From: an uncultured Mailhella sp.
GTDB taxonomy: Bacteria > Desulfobacterota > Desulfovibrionia > Desulfovibrionales > Desulfovibrionaceae
DNA length: 64,000 nucleotides
Assembly (NCBI RefSeq): GCF_905187505.1
Contig: NZ_CAJJIC010000001.1
Span: forward strand, 59,490 to 123,489
Reading direction: 5' to 3'
Made by a program: the position numbers and the translations under genes. The notes beneath the pieces were generated by a model, which worked only from the letters and a program-made list of their open reading frames with translations, did not search any database and was not told the origin of the DNA. Positions 55,118 through 63,911 of the stretch are shown here, piece after piece (position 1 is the first letter of the stretch; each line of letters starts with the position of its first letter).

Positions 55118-56919
55118 TCCCTTCCCGAATGCCCTCCGACGCTACGGCGGGCGAACGGCGATTCTTCCATCTTCTGGAAAAGCTCCCCTCCTCCTTTACC
55201 GGCTGGATGAACCCCATGCTGGGAGACGATTCTCCCGACTTCGTGGTCTATGCGCCGAAAAACGGTCTCATCGTGCTGGAAGTCAAGGACTGGTCGCTCG
55301 ATCACGTCGTCTCCGCAGACCGGCAGACCGTGCTGTTCCGCACAGGATGGGACGTGACGCGACGCACCTCGCCGCTGGGGCAGTCGCTCATGTACCTCAA
55401 CAGAATGAAAAGCCTGTTTCAGCGTCCGGGAGGAAAATTTTTCCTTCTGCCGCTGCACTGCGGCATCATCTTTCCCAACATCACCCGTGCCGACTATCTG
55501 CGCCGCCTCCGTCAGGACGCCTCCATAAGCGGCCTCGCCCGGCCGGAAACCACGCTCTTTCAGGACGATCTGGAAAACATCGAGCAAAGCTCAGACAAGG
55601 GAAACGCCTTTCAGAGCTTTCTCAACGAACACTTTCCCTCACTCTTTGCCTGGGAGCCATCCTCCGTTCTGAACACCGTGAAGCAGAAGCTCGGTTCGTC
55701 GGTCATCGTGGAAATGCCCGCGCCTTCATGGGAAAGCGGAGAAAAAAGACTCGTCGCTCTCGATGAGGAACAGGAGAACGAAGCGCTCCGGCTTTCCGGG
55801 GGACGTCGACTTCTCAAGGGAGCCGCGGGCAGCGGCAAGACGCTGGTGCTGACAAGCCGCGCCGCCGCGCTTGTCCGGCGCGGACAATGCCGTCGCGTGC
55901 TCTTTTTATGCTTCAATCTCTGCCTTGCCGGGTACATACGCCGCCTTCTCTCCGCCAGGGCCGTACCTCTCGGTCCCGAAGGCGTGGAAGTCATGCCGGT
56001 ATACGCCCTGGCCGCCCGCATTCTCGGTGATCGGATAGAAGAGAGCCAGAACGGCGAGTACTATGAAACCATTCAGACTCTGGCGCTGGAAGAGCTCGAG
56101 ACGGGGCTTTCTTCCGTCATCGGCCTCTGGGACGCCGTGTTCGTGGATGAGGCTCAGGACTTCAGCGCCGCCATGGTCCGCATGGTGGAACGGATACTCA
56201 GACCGGAAACTCCTCTGCTTGCTGCCATGGATGCCGACCAGCATCTCTACGCCTCAAGTTGTCCCGAGGCATGGCAGAACATACGCGGCATGAAGACGTC
56301 GATGCTGAAAAAGCGCTACCGCTGCACCCGGCAGATCATGGCCTTTGCCGAAGACTGGCTCGGCGGAAATGCGTTTGTCGACGATGAGGAACTCGGCGTC
56401 AACCAGGGCGAAATGCCCCGGGTTCTCCATGCCTCCTCCCTTCGGGAAGCCGCCGCTCTGGCGGCGGAAGAAACTGCGCGCATGCGCAGACTCGGCATGC
56501 GTCAGGGCGACATGGCCGTTCTTTATGCCCGTGACAGAAACAAGGGTCAGACGACGCGACTTTCGACGCTTCTGGCAGAAAAGCTGGCCGCAAAAGGTCT
56601 CATGTCGCAGTGGCCTGTGGAGGACGACCGGGCAAAGCTGCGCTACGACTCCACCACGGATTCCGTGGTCATCTCCACCATACACAGCATGAAGGGCATG
56701 GACTTTGCTCACGTCACCCTGATTCTGCCGCTCTCCATGGCCGAAGGACGGGCGCAATCGCTGCTCGGAACCATGAACGGACGTCGCGCCTCATGGGAAG
56801 CTCACCATGCGTCGCCGGTATCCGATCCTCAGCGCCATGCTCTGGTCTATGTGGGCATGACCCGGGCCCGTCAGTCGCTCACCGTCATCTGGCATGACGA
56901 CGGCATCAGCGAACCGTAA
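55105..56919 (+). CDS. NERD nuclease-UvrD-like helicase fusion
   Basis: A 604-residue protein. Residues 15-130 form a NERD domain with nuclease-like residues D45 (SPDFVVYAPKNG), E59 and K61 (IVLEVKDW). Residues 225-600 form an SF1 helicase: Walker A GAAGSGKT (239-246), VFVDEAQDFSAAM (II), KKRYRCTRQIMAFA (IV), ISTIHSMKGMDFAHVTL (V) and YVGMTRARQSLTV (VI). ATG 55105 lies within the end of the previous gene (13-base overlap), so it is part of the same unit. Its presence beside an AddAB-like pair is the distinctive feature of this cassette. Confidence 0.88.
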   Translation: MAVLIPSRMPSDATAGERRFFHLLEKLPSSFTGWMNPMLGDDSPDFVVYAPKNGLIVLEVKDWSLDHVVSADRQTVLFRTGWDVTRRTSPLGQSLMYLNRMKSLFQRPGGKFFLLPLHCGIIFPNITRADYLRRLRQDASISGLARPETTLFQDDLENIEQSSDKGNAFQSFLNEHFPSLFAWEPSSVLNTVKQKLGSSVIVEMPAPSWESGEKRLVALDEEQENEALRLSGGRRLLKGAAGSGKTLVLTSRAAALVRRGQCRRVLFLCFNLCLAGYIRRLLSARAVPLGPEGVEVMPVYALAARILGDRIEESQNGEYYETIQTLALEELETGLSSVIGLWDAVFVDEAQDFSAAMVRMVERILRPETPLLAAMDADQHLYASSCPEAWQNIRGMKTSMLKKRYRCTRQIMAFAEDWLGGNAFVDDEELGVNQGEMPRVLHASSLREAAALAAEETARMRRLGMRQGDMAVLYARDRNKGQTTRLSTLLAEKLAAKGLMSQWPVEDDRAKLRYDSTTDSVVISTIHSMKGMDFAHVTLILPLSMAEGRAQSLLGTMNGRRASWEAHHASPVSDPQRHALVYVGMTRARQSLTVIWHDDGISEP

Positions 56920-56953
56920 GCAGCCTGCGCCGTCCGACCTAAAAGATGAAACA

Positions 56954-56993
56954 GGCCGGGGCGGCTTTTCCCAAGGGAAAAGCCGCCCCGGCC
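56954..56993. terminator. Palindrome between the nuclease operon and livF
   Basis: A perfect 40-base palindrome: arms GGCCGGGGCGGCTTTTCCC and complement, loop AA. It lies between two convergent operons and probably ends both, although no T tract follows. Confidence 0.7.
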
Positions 56994-57060
56994 ACGCTGC
57001 CGGAAACGCTGACCGCAGGGATTTTCAACTGACGGTCTTGCGCCCTCTCGCCCGGCATCT

Positions 57061-57765
57061 TCATACGATAAGGTGATGAAACACCTTGTCCGCAGCCCCC
57101 GGCTCATCGCTTCTGCCGGAGTCGACGAATTCTCCCTTTTTCAGAATCATGAATCTGTCCGACACCTTCAGGGCAAAAGGAATGTTCTGCTCGATGATCA
57201 GCATGGCGGTGCCGTGCCGCCTGCGCTCCCATACCAGGGCGTCGGCCAGACGCGCTATGACCGAAGGCTGAAGCCCCTCGGTAATCTCGTCGAGCAGCAT
57301 CACCTCAGGATGCATCATCAGCGAACGGGCCACCAGAAGCATCTTCTGCTCGCCGCCGGACAGCGTGCCCGCACGCTGATGCAACCTGTTCTCGAACACG
57401 GGGAAAAGAGGCAATATTTCCTTGAAGCGCAAAGGAAACAGATTCTTGTGCTCAAGGCCGAGACTGAGATTGTCGTACACGCTCAACTCCGTGAAAAGGG
57501 CCTGTTCCTGTGCCGCATAGGTCATGCCCAGAGACGCTATTCTATGCGGACTGCAGGACGTGATGTCCGTGCCGAGCAGCGTTATGCCGCCCTGCTTTTT
57601 CGGCAGATATCCCATGATGGACTTCAAAAGCGTGCTCTTGCCCATGCCGTTCTTACCCAGAATGGCAAGGGATTCGCTGGCCCCCAGGGAAAACGACAGA
57701 TCGCGTATGACCATGGAATCGCCATAGCCGCTGGATATGCCTTCAACGTTCAGAACGACCGCCAT
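57061..57765 (-). CDS. livF: Branched-chain-amino-acid/amide-type ABC transporter ATPase, LivF-like
   Basis: An ABC ATPase of 234 residues with Walker A GKNGMGKST, signature LSGGEQ and Walker B VMLLDEITEG followed by the LivF-typical GLQP. It is the last gene of the minus-strand operon. Its start overlaps the LivM-LivG stop by one base (TAATG). In this context the transported substrate is more likely an amide, nitrile or urea-type compound than branched-chain amino acids. Confidence 0.93.
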   Translation of the reverse strand: MAVVLNVEGISSGYGDSMVIRDLSFSLGASESLAILGKNGMGKSTLLKSIMGYLPKKQGGITLLGTDITSCSPHRIASLGMTYAAQEQALFTELSVYDNLSLGLEHKNLFPLRFKEILPLFPVFENRLHQRAGTLSGGEQKMLLVARSLMMHPEVMLLDEITEGLQPSVIARLADALVWERRRHGTAMLIIEQNIPFALKVSDRFMILKKGEFVDSGRSDEPGAADKVFHHLIV

Positions 57766-59491
57766 TACGCTACCTCCTCATCCGTCCGGGAAGGCCCGGC
57801 ATAAATGGTCTGCACCAGTTCGGAATTGACGACTTCCTCGGCGCTGCCCTGCACGACGATGGTGCCCTGATGCAGCACGACGATGCGCGTGGCTATCTCC
57901 TTCACGAAGTCGAGGTCATGCTCGACCAGAAGACAGCACAGTCCGTACTTGTGGGCCAGAGAGGAAAACACCTGTCCTATGCTGATGCGCTCGGCCCGGG
58001 TCAGGCCCGCGGTAGGTTCGTCAAGAAGAATGATCCTGGGTTCAAGCGCAAGCACCATGGCGAGTTCAAGCGCCTGCTGCTCTCCATGCGAGAGATCCCG
58101 CGCCATCGTTCCGAGCTTGGCCTCAAGACCGGTCACCCGCACGACCTCCAGAGCATACGGAGGCAGATGTATCACCTTGTCCCTGCAAAAAAGCGAGGGC
58201 CGTTCCAGCACGCTGCGCGCCATGCGCAGACACTCCGCCACCGTAAGCGTCTCAAAAATGTTCGCGTTCTGGAACTTGCGTCCCAGACCGAAACGCACGC
58301 AGGCCTGCGGATGCTGTCTTGCAATGTCATGCCCGCAAAGCGTGATCGTCCCGCCGGTACGTTCCTTGCCGTCGCTCATGCAGCGCATCAGGGTCGTCTT
58401 TCCGGCGCCGTTCGGTCCGATGATGCCTATAAGCTCTCCCGGTCTGCCCGTAAACGTCACGTCCTTCAGCACGCTGAGAGAGCCGTAACTGCGCTCCACG
58501 TGAACCATCTCAAGAACAGGTCCGTCCTCATGCCGGTCATGCGTGTCGACGTCGCTGCAGGCCAGGGCGGGAACGAATGCCCGGCGTCCGGCAAAAGGTC
58601 TGGCAAGCAGAGGAATAAGCCCCTGAGGCAGAAAGATGATGACGAGCACAAAGGCCAGTCCCAGCAGAAGCTGCCAGACGAAGGGCATGGCGCTGCTCAG
58701 ATAGGCCGTCGCCACGGTAATGACGAGCGTGCCCAGCATGGGCCCCCAGAGCGTGCCTCTTCCGCTCAGCGCAACCCATATGATCATTTCCGTACCGAAG
58801 GAAAACCCCGTCAGTTCCGGCGCAACGACGCCGCTGAACGCGCCGTAGCCGAACCCCGCAAGCCCCGCCATGGCGGCGCACACCCCGAGAAGGACTATCT
58901 TTATGGCCGACGGGTTGAGCCCGAGATAGGCACAGCGGGATTCGTTGTCGCGGATGCTTACCAGAACGCGTCCGGCATCGCTGGAAAGAAAAATGCTGGA
59001 AAGAACGCTGCAGACCATCATGAGTCCCCCGGCTATCCAGTACCACTGTTCCATCTCGAACTCGAACGTGTCGAAGCCCGTCAGACCGGAACTCGATCCC
59101 GTAAAGCTGCCGCCGGAAAGGATGAGCTGATTGAGCACGATGGGCAGCACCAGGGAAATGATGCAGGCAAAAAACGAGGACGCGCCGCGATAGAAGGATA
59201 TCCAGCCCGTGAAGAGCCCGACCAGCGCGGAGCCGAAGACGGCAAGAGCCAGAGCCAGTGCCACGTATGCCGGTGAAAATCCCAGATGCGTGAAACGAGC
59301 CCCGCGGCATAGGCTCCAAGTCCGAAGAACGCCGACTGGCCGAACGTAAGACACCCCGTGTATCCCCACAGGATATCCACGGTGATGGCGGCAACGGCAA
59401 AGAAAAACGCCTTGATCATCGTGTTCAGCATATACATGTCGAACACGGCGGGGCCGACGATCACCAGCACCAGACAGACCAGCCCGGGCAT
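57765..59491 (-). pseudogene. LivM-LivG permease-ATPase fusion with a frameshift
   Basis: Two reading frames make one protein. The frame from 59491 encodes the LivM start (GPAVFDMYMLNTMIKAFFFA, LTFGQSAFFGLGAYAAGLV) and loses family character after about residue 68. Near 59285-59300 the family sequence continues in another frame (THLGFSPAYVALALALAVFG) through the rest of LivM and, without a stop, a complete LivG ATPase (Walker A GPNGAGKTT, LSHGEQQALELAM, LLDEPTAGL). A single missing base, or two extra, in GGGCTCGTTTCACG explains it. Either the gene is broken or the assembly has an error. Fused LivM-LivG proteins are known in amide and urea transport operons. Confidence 0.82.
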
Positions 59492-59539
59492 GGTGAGCCG
59501 GCTGAACAGAGCTCGTCCTCTTTCGTTCGCAGGAAAAAG

Positions 59540-60373
59540 CTAGTCACGGGAGAACCCCCTGGGACGTATGCGCAGCGTGGCGGCCGCCAGCACGGCTATG
59601 GTCATGCCGCCGAGCACAGGATTGATGTATGTGCTGACCAGCACCTGAAACGTGCTGAACACAAGACAGGTAAGCAAAAGACTGATGAAGGAATGGCCTG
59701 AAACCATGACCAGCATGAATGCGCTGGTCAGCCAGGTTACGCCCATGTAGGGATCGACGCTGGAAAGAGGCGTGATGAGCATGCCCGCCAGCGTACCGAG
59801 TCCTGCGCCTATGCTGAACGTGACGAAGCGGATGAGTCCCGCGTTGATTCCCAGACTTTCAGCCAGCGCCTCATTCATGATGACCGCACGCGTTCTGACG
59901 CCGAATCTCGTGCCGTTGAGCAGCGCGACAAGCAGCGCACAGATGACGAAGGCCACAGGAATCATCACCAGACGGTAGCTGGAATAGTCCGTGCCCAAAA
60001 GATGCCAGGTTCCCTGAAGCGGCGCGTCCACGAACTAGATGCCGCGCCCGAAGCATATGGTGATGACCTGAATCATCACGATGCCGAGTCCCCATGTGGC
60101 GAGGATGGCATCCAGAGGCCTCTTGTACAGGGGGCGGACCACCAGCCTTTCCATCAGTGCACCGACCAGCGCTCCGACGAGAAAAGCAAAAATCCATCCG
60201 TACCAGCCGGGAATTCCCAGCTGTGCCAGAACAAACGAAACGTATCCTCCCACCGATATGATCGCACCGTGGGAAAAATTGACGATCTGCATGACGCCAA
60301 AAACCATCATCAGACCTGACGTGACGATGAACAGCAATGCGGCAGTCGTCAGTATATCAAAACAAATGGACAT
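59540..60373 (-). pseudogene. LivH-like permease interrupted by an in-frame TAG
   Basis: A membrane permease of the LivH type, 278 codons including the stop. Residues 1-112 begin MSICFDILTTAALLFIVTSG and hold GLMMVFGVMQIVNFSHGA. Codon 113 is TAG (bases 60037-60035), and the same frame continues at once with FVDAPLQGTWHLLGTDYSSY and GTRFGVRTRAVIMNEALAES to the normal C-terminus. No other damage is visible in this gene. CAG to TAG (Gln to stop) would be a single transition. Readthrough as pyrrolysine or another suppressor cannot be excluded, but the adjoining frameshift makes decay more likely. Confidence 0.85.
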
Positions 60374-60643
60374 GATATCCTCTGTCTGTTATGCATGTTG
60401 TTACCTTGACTTACCATATGTAAGCCCTTCATGTTTTCCTCTGTCAAAGTCATTCATCTCGATTTAAACAGACGAATCATCAAAGTTTTCCATATATTGA
60501 AGATGATATTGAATCAAAAATCATGTACTGAAAAAGCAACTGCATGAAAAAATCAAAAAACACCCATGATGAATCCGTAAAAAACGGTCCCGTGTTCTTC
60601 AACCTGCCGGGACCGTTCCAATCAGATGACCTTCAATCCGTGA
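60374..60643 (-). other. Gap between the binding-protein gene and livH
   Basis: No gene. It holds a hairpin with a T run (see the terminator at 60578-60617) and an AT-rich stretch upstream of livH that may hold a secondary promoter. Confidence 0.5.
60578..60617 (-). terminator. Terminator/attenuator between binding-protein and permease genes
   Basis: On the minus strand, AACGGTCCCG pairs with CGGGACCGTT, followed by TTTTT. It would give more transcript of the binding-protein gene than of the transporter genes, a common arrangement. Confidence 0.82.
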
Positions 60644-61801
60644 TCAGCGGCAATCACGGCACTGAGGACCGGGTTCGACGTTCTGGAAGGAGTCAAGAAT
60701 CTTCATGGAGCCGTCTTCCTGCACCTGACTGAGATACATGTTCAAAGCCGCATGACGAGTTTCGGGGTCCATCTTCACCGTGCCGCGGGGACCGGTGACG
60801 GAAACCTCGCCGAGAGTTCTGATGACATCCTTTCCCTTGGTGCTCCCCGCCTTCTCAACGGCCGCCTTATAGGCATAAATGGCTTCATACTGAGGCACGG
60901 AAAGTTCGTTGGGAGTCTTCATGTCCTCTCCGAACTTCTTTTCCAGCGCGGAGAGAAAATTCCTGTTCTCGGGAGTGTCGAGAGACGTCATGTAGGAGCC
61001 GCACACCAGCACACCGGCGGCAACGTTGCCCATATCCTTGGCAGTGCCTTCAGCCAGCGCCATGTTGGCATACGGAACGGTCACGCCGGCACTCTTCAGC
61101 TGCTTGCCCAGCGACACGTTGGGCGCGCCGCCCGCCGTACAGCTGATGAGGGCATCGGGAGAAACGGAACGGAGCTTGGATATGATGGCCGTCCAGTCGT
61201 TGCCGTCCATGGGAAGATACTCCTCACCGACGACCTTGCCGCCCACGCTTTCAATATACTTGCGGGCAAATTCAAGAACGCCGCGCCCAAACGCGTAGTC
61301 GCTGCCGATCAGAAAGAATGTATTCGCATTTTCCCGATTCTTCAGATAATCAACGATGGCCGAAGAAAGCTGTTCCGGAACCCAGCCGTTGACATACAGC
61401 CACTTGTTGCAGGAGTTGCCTTCATAGAAGCTGGTATAGATGTAGGGTACCCGTCCGCGGGAAACGATGGGCAGCGCCGCATTGCGCGCCGCACTGGTTT
61501 CGGCGGAAATGATGACGTCCACGCCCTTCTTGAAAATGAGCGAATCAAAGGCCTGCTGAGCGCCGACGGCTCCGGAGGCATCGTCGGCAACGATAAGTTC
61601 CACCTTTCTGCCGAGGATGCCGCCCGCCGCGTTGATTTCATCCACGGCAAGCTCGGAGGCCTGCACGATGGAAGGCGCCACCACGCTGTTGGCGCCCGAA
61701 AGTCCCACGGGCACGCCGATACGGATCACGTCGGCACCGTATGCGGGGACTCCGAAAATTGCCACCATACCGAGAGAAAACAAAACATGCGATAATTTCA
61801 T
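60644..61801 (-). CDS. Periplasmic substrate-binding protein (AmiC/UrtA/FmdD-like)
   Basis: A 385-residue periplasmic binding protein of peripla_BP type. The signal peptide covers residues 1-22 (MKLSHVLFSLGMVAIFGVPA) and cleaves near AYG. The mature protein has IRIGVPVGLSG, AVDEINAAGGILGRKVELIV and VLEFARKYIESVGG. The C-terminal NVEPGPQC resembles amide-, urea- and formamide-binding relatives rather than LivJ. It is intact, unlike the permeases after it. It lies between the nitrilase and permease genes, so the ligand may be the nitrilase substrate. Confidence 0.88.
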   Translation of the reverse strand: MKLSHVLFSLGMVAIFGVPAYGADVIRIGVPVGLSGANSVVAPSIVQASELAVDEINAAGGILGRKVELIVADDASGAVGAQQAFDSLIFKKGVDVIISAETSAARNAALPIVSRGRVPYIYTSFYEGNSCNKWLYVNGWVPEQLSSAIVDYLKNRENANTFFLIGSDYAFGRGVLEFARKYIESVGGKVVGEEYLPMDGNDWTAIISKLRSVSPDALISCTAGGAPNVSLGKQLKSAGVTVPYANMALAEGTAKDMGNVAAGVLVCGSYMTSLDTPENRNFLSALEKKFGEDMKTPNELSVPQYEAIYAYKAAVEKAGSTKGKDVIRTLGEVSVTGPRGTVKMDPETRHAALNMYLSQVQEDGSMKILDSFQNVEPGPQCRDCR

Positions 61802-62004
61802 AACAATATCCTGTCGTTGAAAAGAAGTTGCCTGAGGCTCTTCTCTGTTTTTGAAAACGCATCACCGCTTTTCGGAAAAACGGTCATGCCTGCCGCCATG
61901 TTCCGGTCCGCTGCTTCTTCTGCCGAAAGGCAGCGCGGGAATACGACGGGAACGAAGCTCCGCTTCCTGCCGGAGCACCGGCCCTGCCGCGAACCGCCCT
62001 TCTT
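61802..62004 (-). other. Spacer between nitrilase and binding-protein genes
   Basis: About 200 bases with no gene. No strong terminator was seen, so the two genes may be co-transcribed. Confidence 0.4.
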
Positions 62005-62874
62005 CTACCAGCGGGGAAGGGGCATGCCGGTGCCGAGCATGGGATCATAAAAATCATCACGGCGGTCGCGGATGATGTTGTTATGACAGTTGAACTGTCT
62101 GGTTTCACGGGTCTTTTTAATGTTTATGTCGGCATACAGGATCTGCTCTTCCGTCTTTGAGGCGGGCCCGGCCAAAATCCATCCTTCCGGCCCCACGATG
62201 AGGCTCTGACCTTCAAAAGGCTGTTCCCTCTCCACGCCGCAGCGGTCGGCACAAATCACATTCAGGCTGTTGCAGTGGGCGGAAGCCATGGCAAGAACAT
62301 TGGCCATGGCCAGCGTGTTTTCAGGCTGTCCTGCCATGGGAACCCAGTTGGTGCAGTTGCAGACGACATCCGCACCCTGCATGGCGGCAAGCCTGTAAAG
62401 TTCGGGGAACCAGCCGTCGTAGCAGATGAGGATGCCTATGCGGCCGACAGGGGTATGAAATACCGGCATGCCGAGATTGCCCGGCTCAAAAAACAAGTTT
62501 TCATCTCCCCAAAGATGCATTTTGCGATACGTGCCGACATAACCGTCAGGACCGACAAGCACGGCGGAGTTGTAAAGATCATCCCCGTCTCTTTCGGTAA
62601 TGCCCGCGGCCACATACACGCCGAGACGCTTTGCGGCGTCCATCCACGCGCCGGTGCAGGCGCCGTCGGGAACGCTTTCTGCAAGGGCGAACGCCTCCTC
62701 TCGGCTTTCAAACACATATCCGGTATTGCAAAGCTCGGGAAGAACGATGAGCTTCGCTCCCTGAGCCGCAGCCTCTTCGATGCCGCCGAGCGCCCGCTCC
62801 ATATTGGCCTTCTTGTCGCCGATAACGGGATTCATCTGAATGGCAGCCACTTTATAGGAAGGAAAAACCGGCAT
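62005..62874 (-). CDS. Nitrilase-superfamily carbon-nitrogen hydrolase
   Basis: A cytoplasmic hydrolase of 289 residues with the full catalytic triad: Glu47 (LPELCNTGY), Lys118 (TYRKMHLWGDE) and Cys151 (GILICYDGWFPE). These proteins cleave nitriles, amides or carbamoyl groups. The sequence is closer in type to aliphatic amidases than to biotinidase-like members, but the substrate cannot be named. The start at 62874 follows AAAGGAG. It is the first gene of the operon and lies 59 bases from a sigma-54 promoter. Confidence 0.93.
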   Translation of the reverse strand: MPVFPSYKVAAIQMNPVIGDKKANMERALGGIEEAAAQGAKLIVLPELCNTGYVFESREEAFALAESVPDGACTGAWMDAAKRLGVYVAAGITERDGDDLYNSAVLVGPDGYVGTYRKMHLWGDENLFFEPGNLGMPVFHTPVGRIGILICYDGWFPELYRLAAMQGADVVCNCTNWVPMAGQPENTLAMANVLAMASAHCNSLNVICADRCGVEREQPFEGQSLIVGPEGWILAGPASKTEEQILYADINIKKTRETRQFNCHNNIIRDRRDDFYDPMLGTGMPLPRW

Positions 62875-62932
62875 GAATCTTCTCCTTTTCTGTTCTGTAA
62901 AATTCTGCAGTTTTTAATGACGACAACGATAT

Positions 62933-62948
62933 TGCAAAAGTGGTGCCA
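62933..62948 (-). promoter_or_regulatory. Sigma-54 (-24/-12) promoter of the nitrilase/amide-transport operon
   Basis: On the minus strand TGGCAC (62948-62943), five bases, then TTGCA (62937-62933) match the full consensus TGGCAC-N5-TTGCW. The nitrilase start is about 59 bases downstream. No activator gene is visible in this part of the window, so it must act from elsewhere. Confidence 0.85.
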
Positions 62949-62959
62949 ATATTATTTAT

Positions 62960-63880
62960 ATAATAATTACAACTAGATATAATTTCATCCACCTCGATGA
63001 ACGATACAATTTCATACCACCTTGCCGCCATTGTGCATTCGGCAGAACTTTTGCGATGCACGGCTTTCCGAGAATGTGATCCCTTTTTTCCCGGCAGCGG
63101 GAAACAATACATTTTTATCCCGTCTCTCCGACGGGAAAAGCCTTCCCTCATTTCCATGAGTGAAACGCATGGCTGCCGTCCTCTCAAAATGCCGCGCTCC
63201 GGTCCGAGGTCTCTGACCTTTGTCCGGCAGGCTTGTGACGACGCCTCTGCGCCCTGCGTTTTCATACGCTGTCCGCAACCGACAGCGGTTCCCATGACCC
63301 CGGTTCTCGTAACATGAATTCACAAGAAGAATCGTCTCAGGAAATGCCCGTCGTCGACACGCTGTCGACCGCCTCTGCCCTCCGGGCAGGACGAAAAATC
63401 AGAAACATCCGAACACGACAAATGAAACAGGAATGAATGACGAAGAGGCGGCTTCGGGCATGCAACGCCAAAAAGCGCAACTTCTAGGAATGCCGAGGCT
63501 CAAAAAAAGCCGACATTACGCAAAGCCCCGGAGTGATGAAAGGCACGCTTTTCGCCTGAGAATGGGACGCGAAGACGGACTCATGTCTGACTCGGCCGCA
63601 GAAAGCCGCCATTTCCGCGACGTCACACAGAGATCATGCCGAACGACGAAAACGTCGGCTCAACGGCCGCAACGTATGGAGAAAAGAAGAAGAGAGAGAC
63701 AGAAAAGGAAACGCGGCCTCAGATGCAGGAGCAGTTTTTGCCGACCGAAAGAAAAGAGTCTACGGCATCGGAAATGTGGGCACGGAATGCAAGACCGTCC
63801 GTCTATAGGGCGCATCGCAGCGCTTCTCTCCCGTCGGTTGCCTGCGCTGGAAAGCCTGCAGAGGAAATTGCCGTTAAAAG
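62960..63880. other. Region with no recognisable gene
   Basis: About 900 bases. The open frames on both strands have biased, arginine- and serine-rich translations without family features, and are probably chance. The left end is AT-rich. No repeats, tRNA or insertion-sequence ends were recognised. Sites for the activator of the nitrilase promoter could lie in its first 150 bases. Confidence 0.5.
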
Positions 63881-63911
63881 AAAAAGCCCTCACGACTTTC
63901 ATCGTAAGGGC
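63877..63911 (-). terminator. Terminator for a minus-strand gene beyond the right edge
   Basis: GCCCTCACGA (63886-63895) pairs with TCGTAAGGGC (63902-63911), one mismatch. Read on the minus strand, it is followed by TTTTTCTTTT. It indicates that a transcript enters from beyond base 64000. The bases at 63912-64000 show no recognisable coding sequence. Confidence 0.75.

Noticed and set aside
60035..60037. Two separate genes on either side of the TAG in livH
   Set aside because: Both halves are in the same frame and together give exactly one LivH; the second half has no ribosome site or family-typical start.
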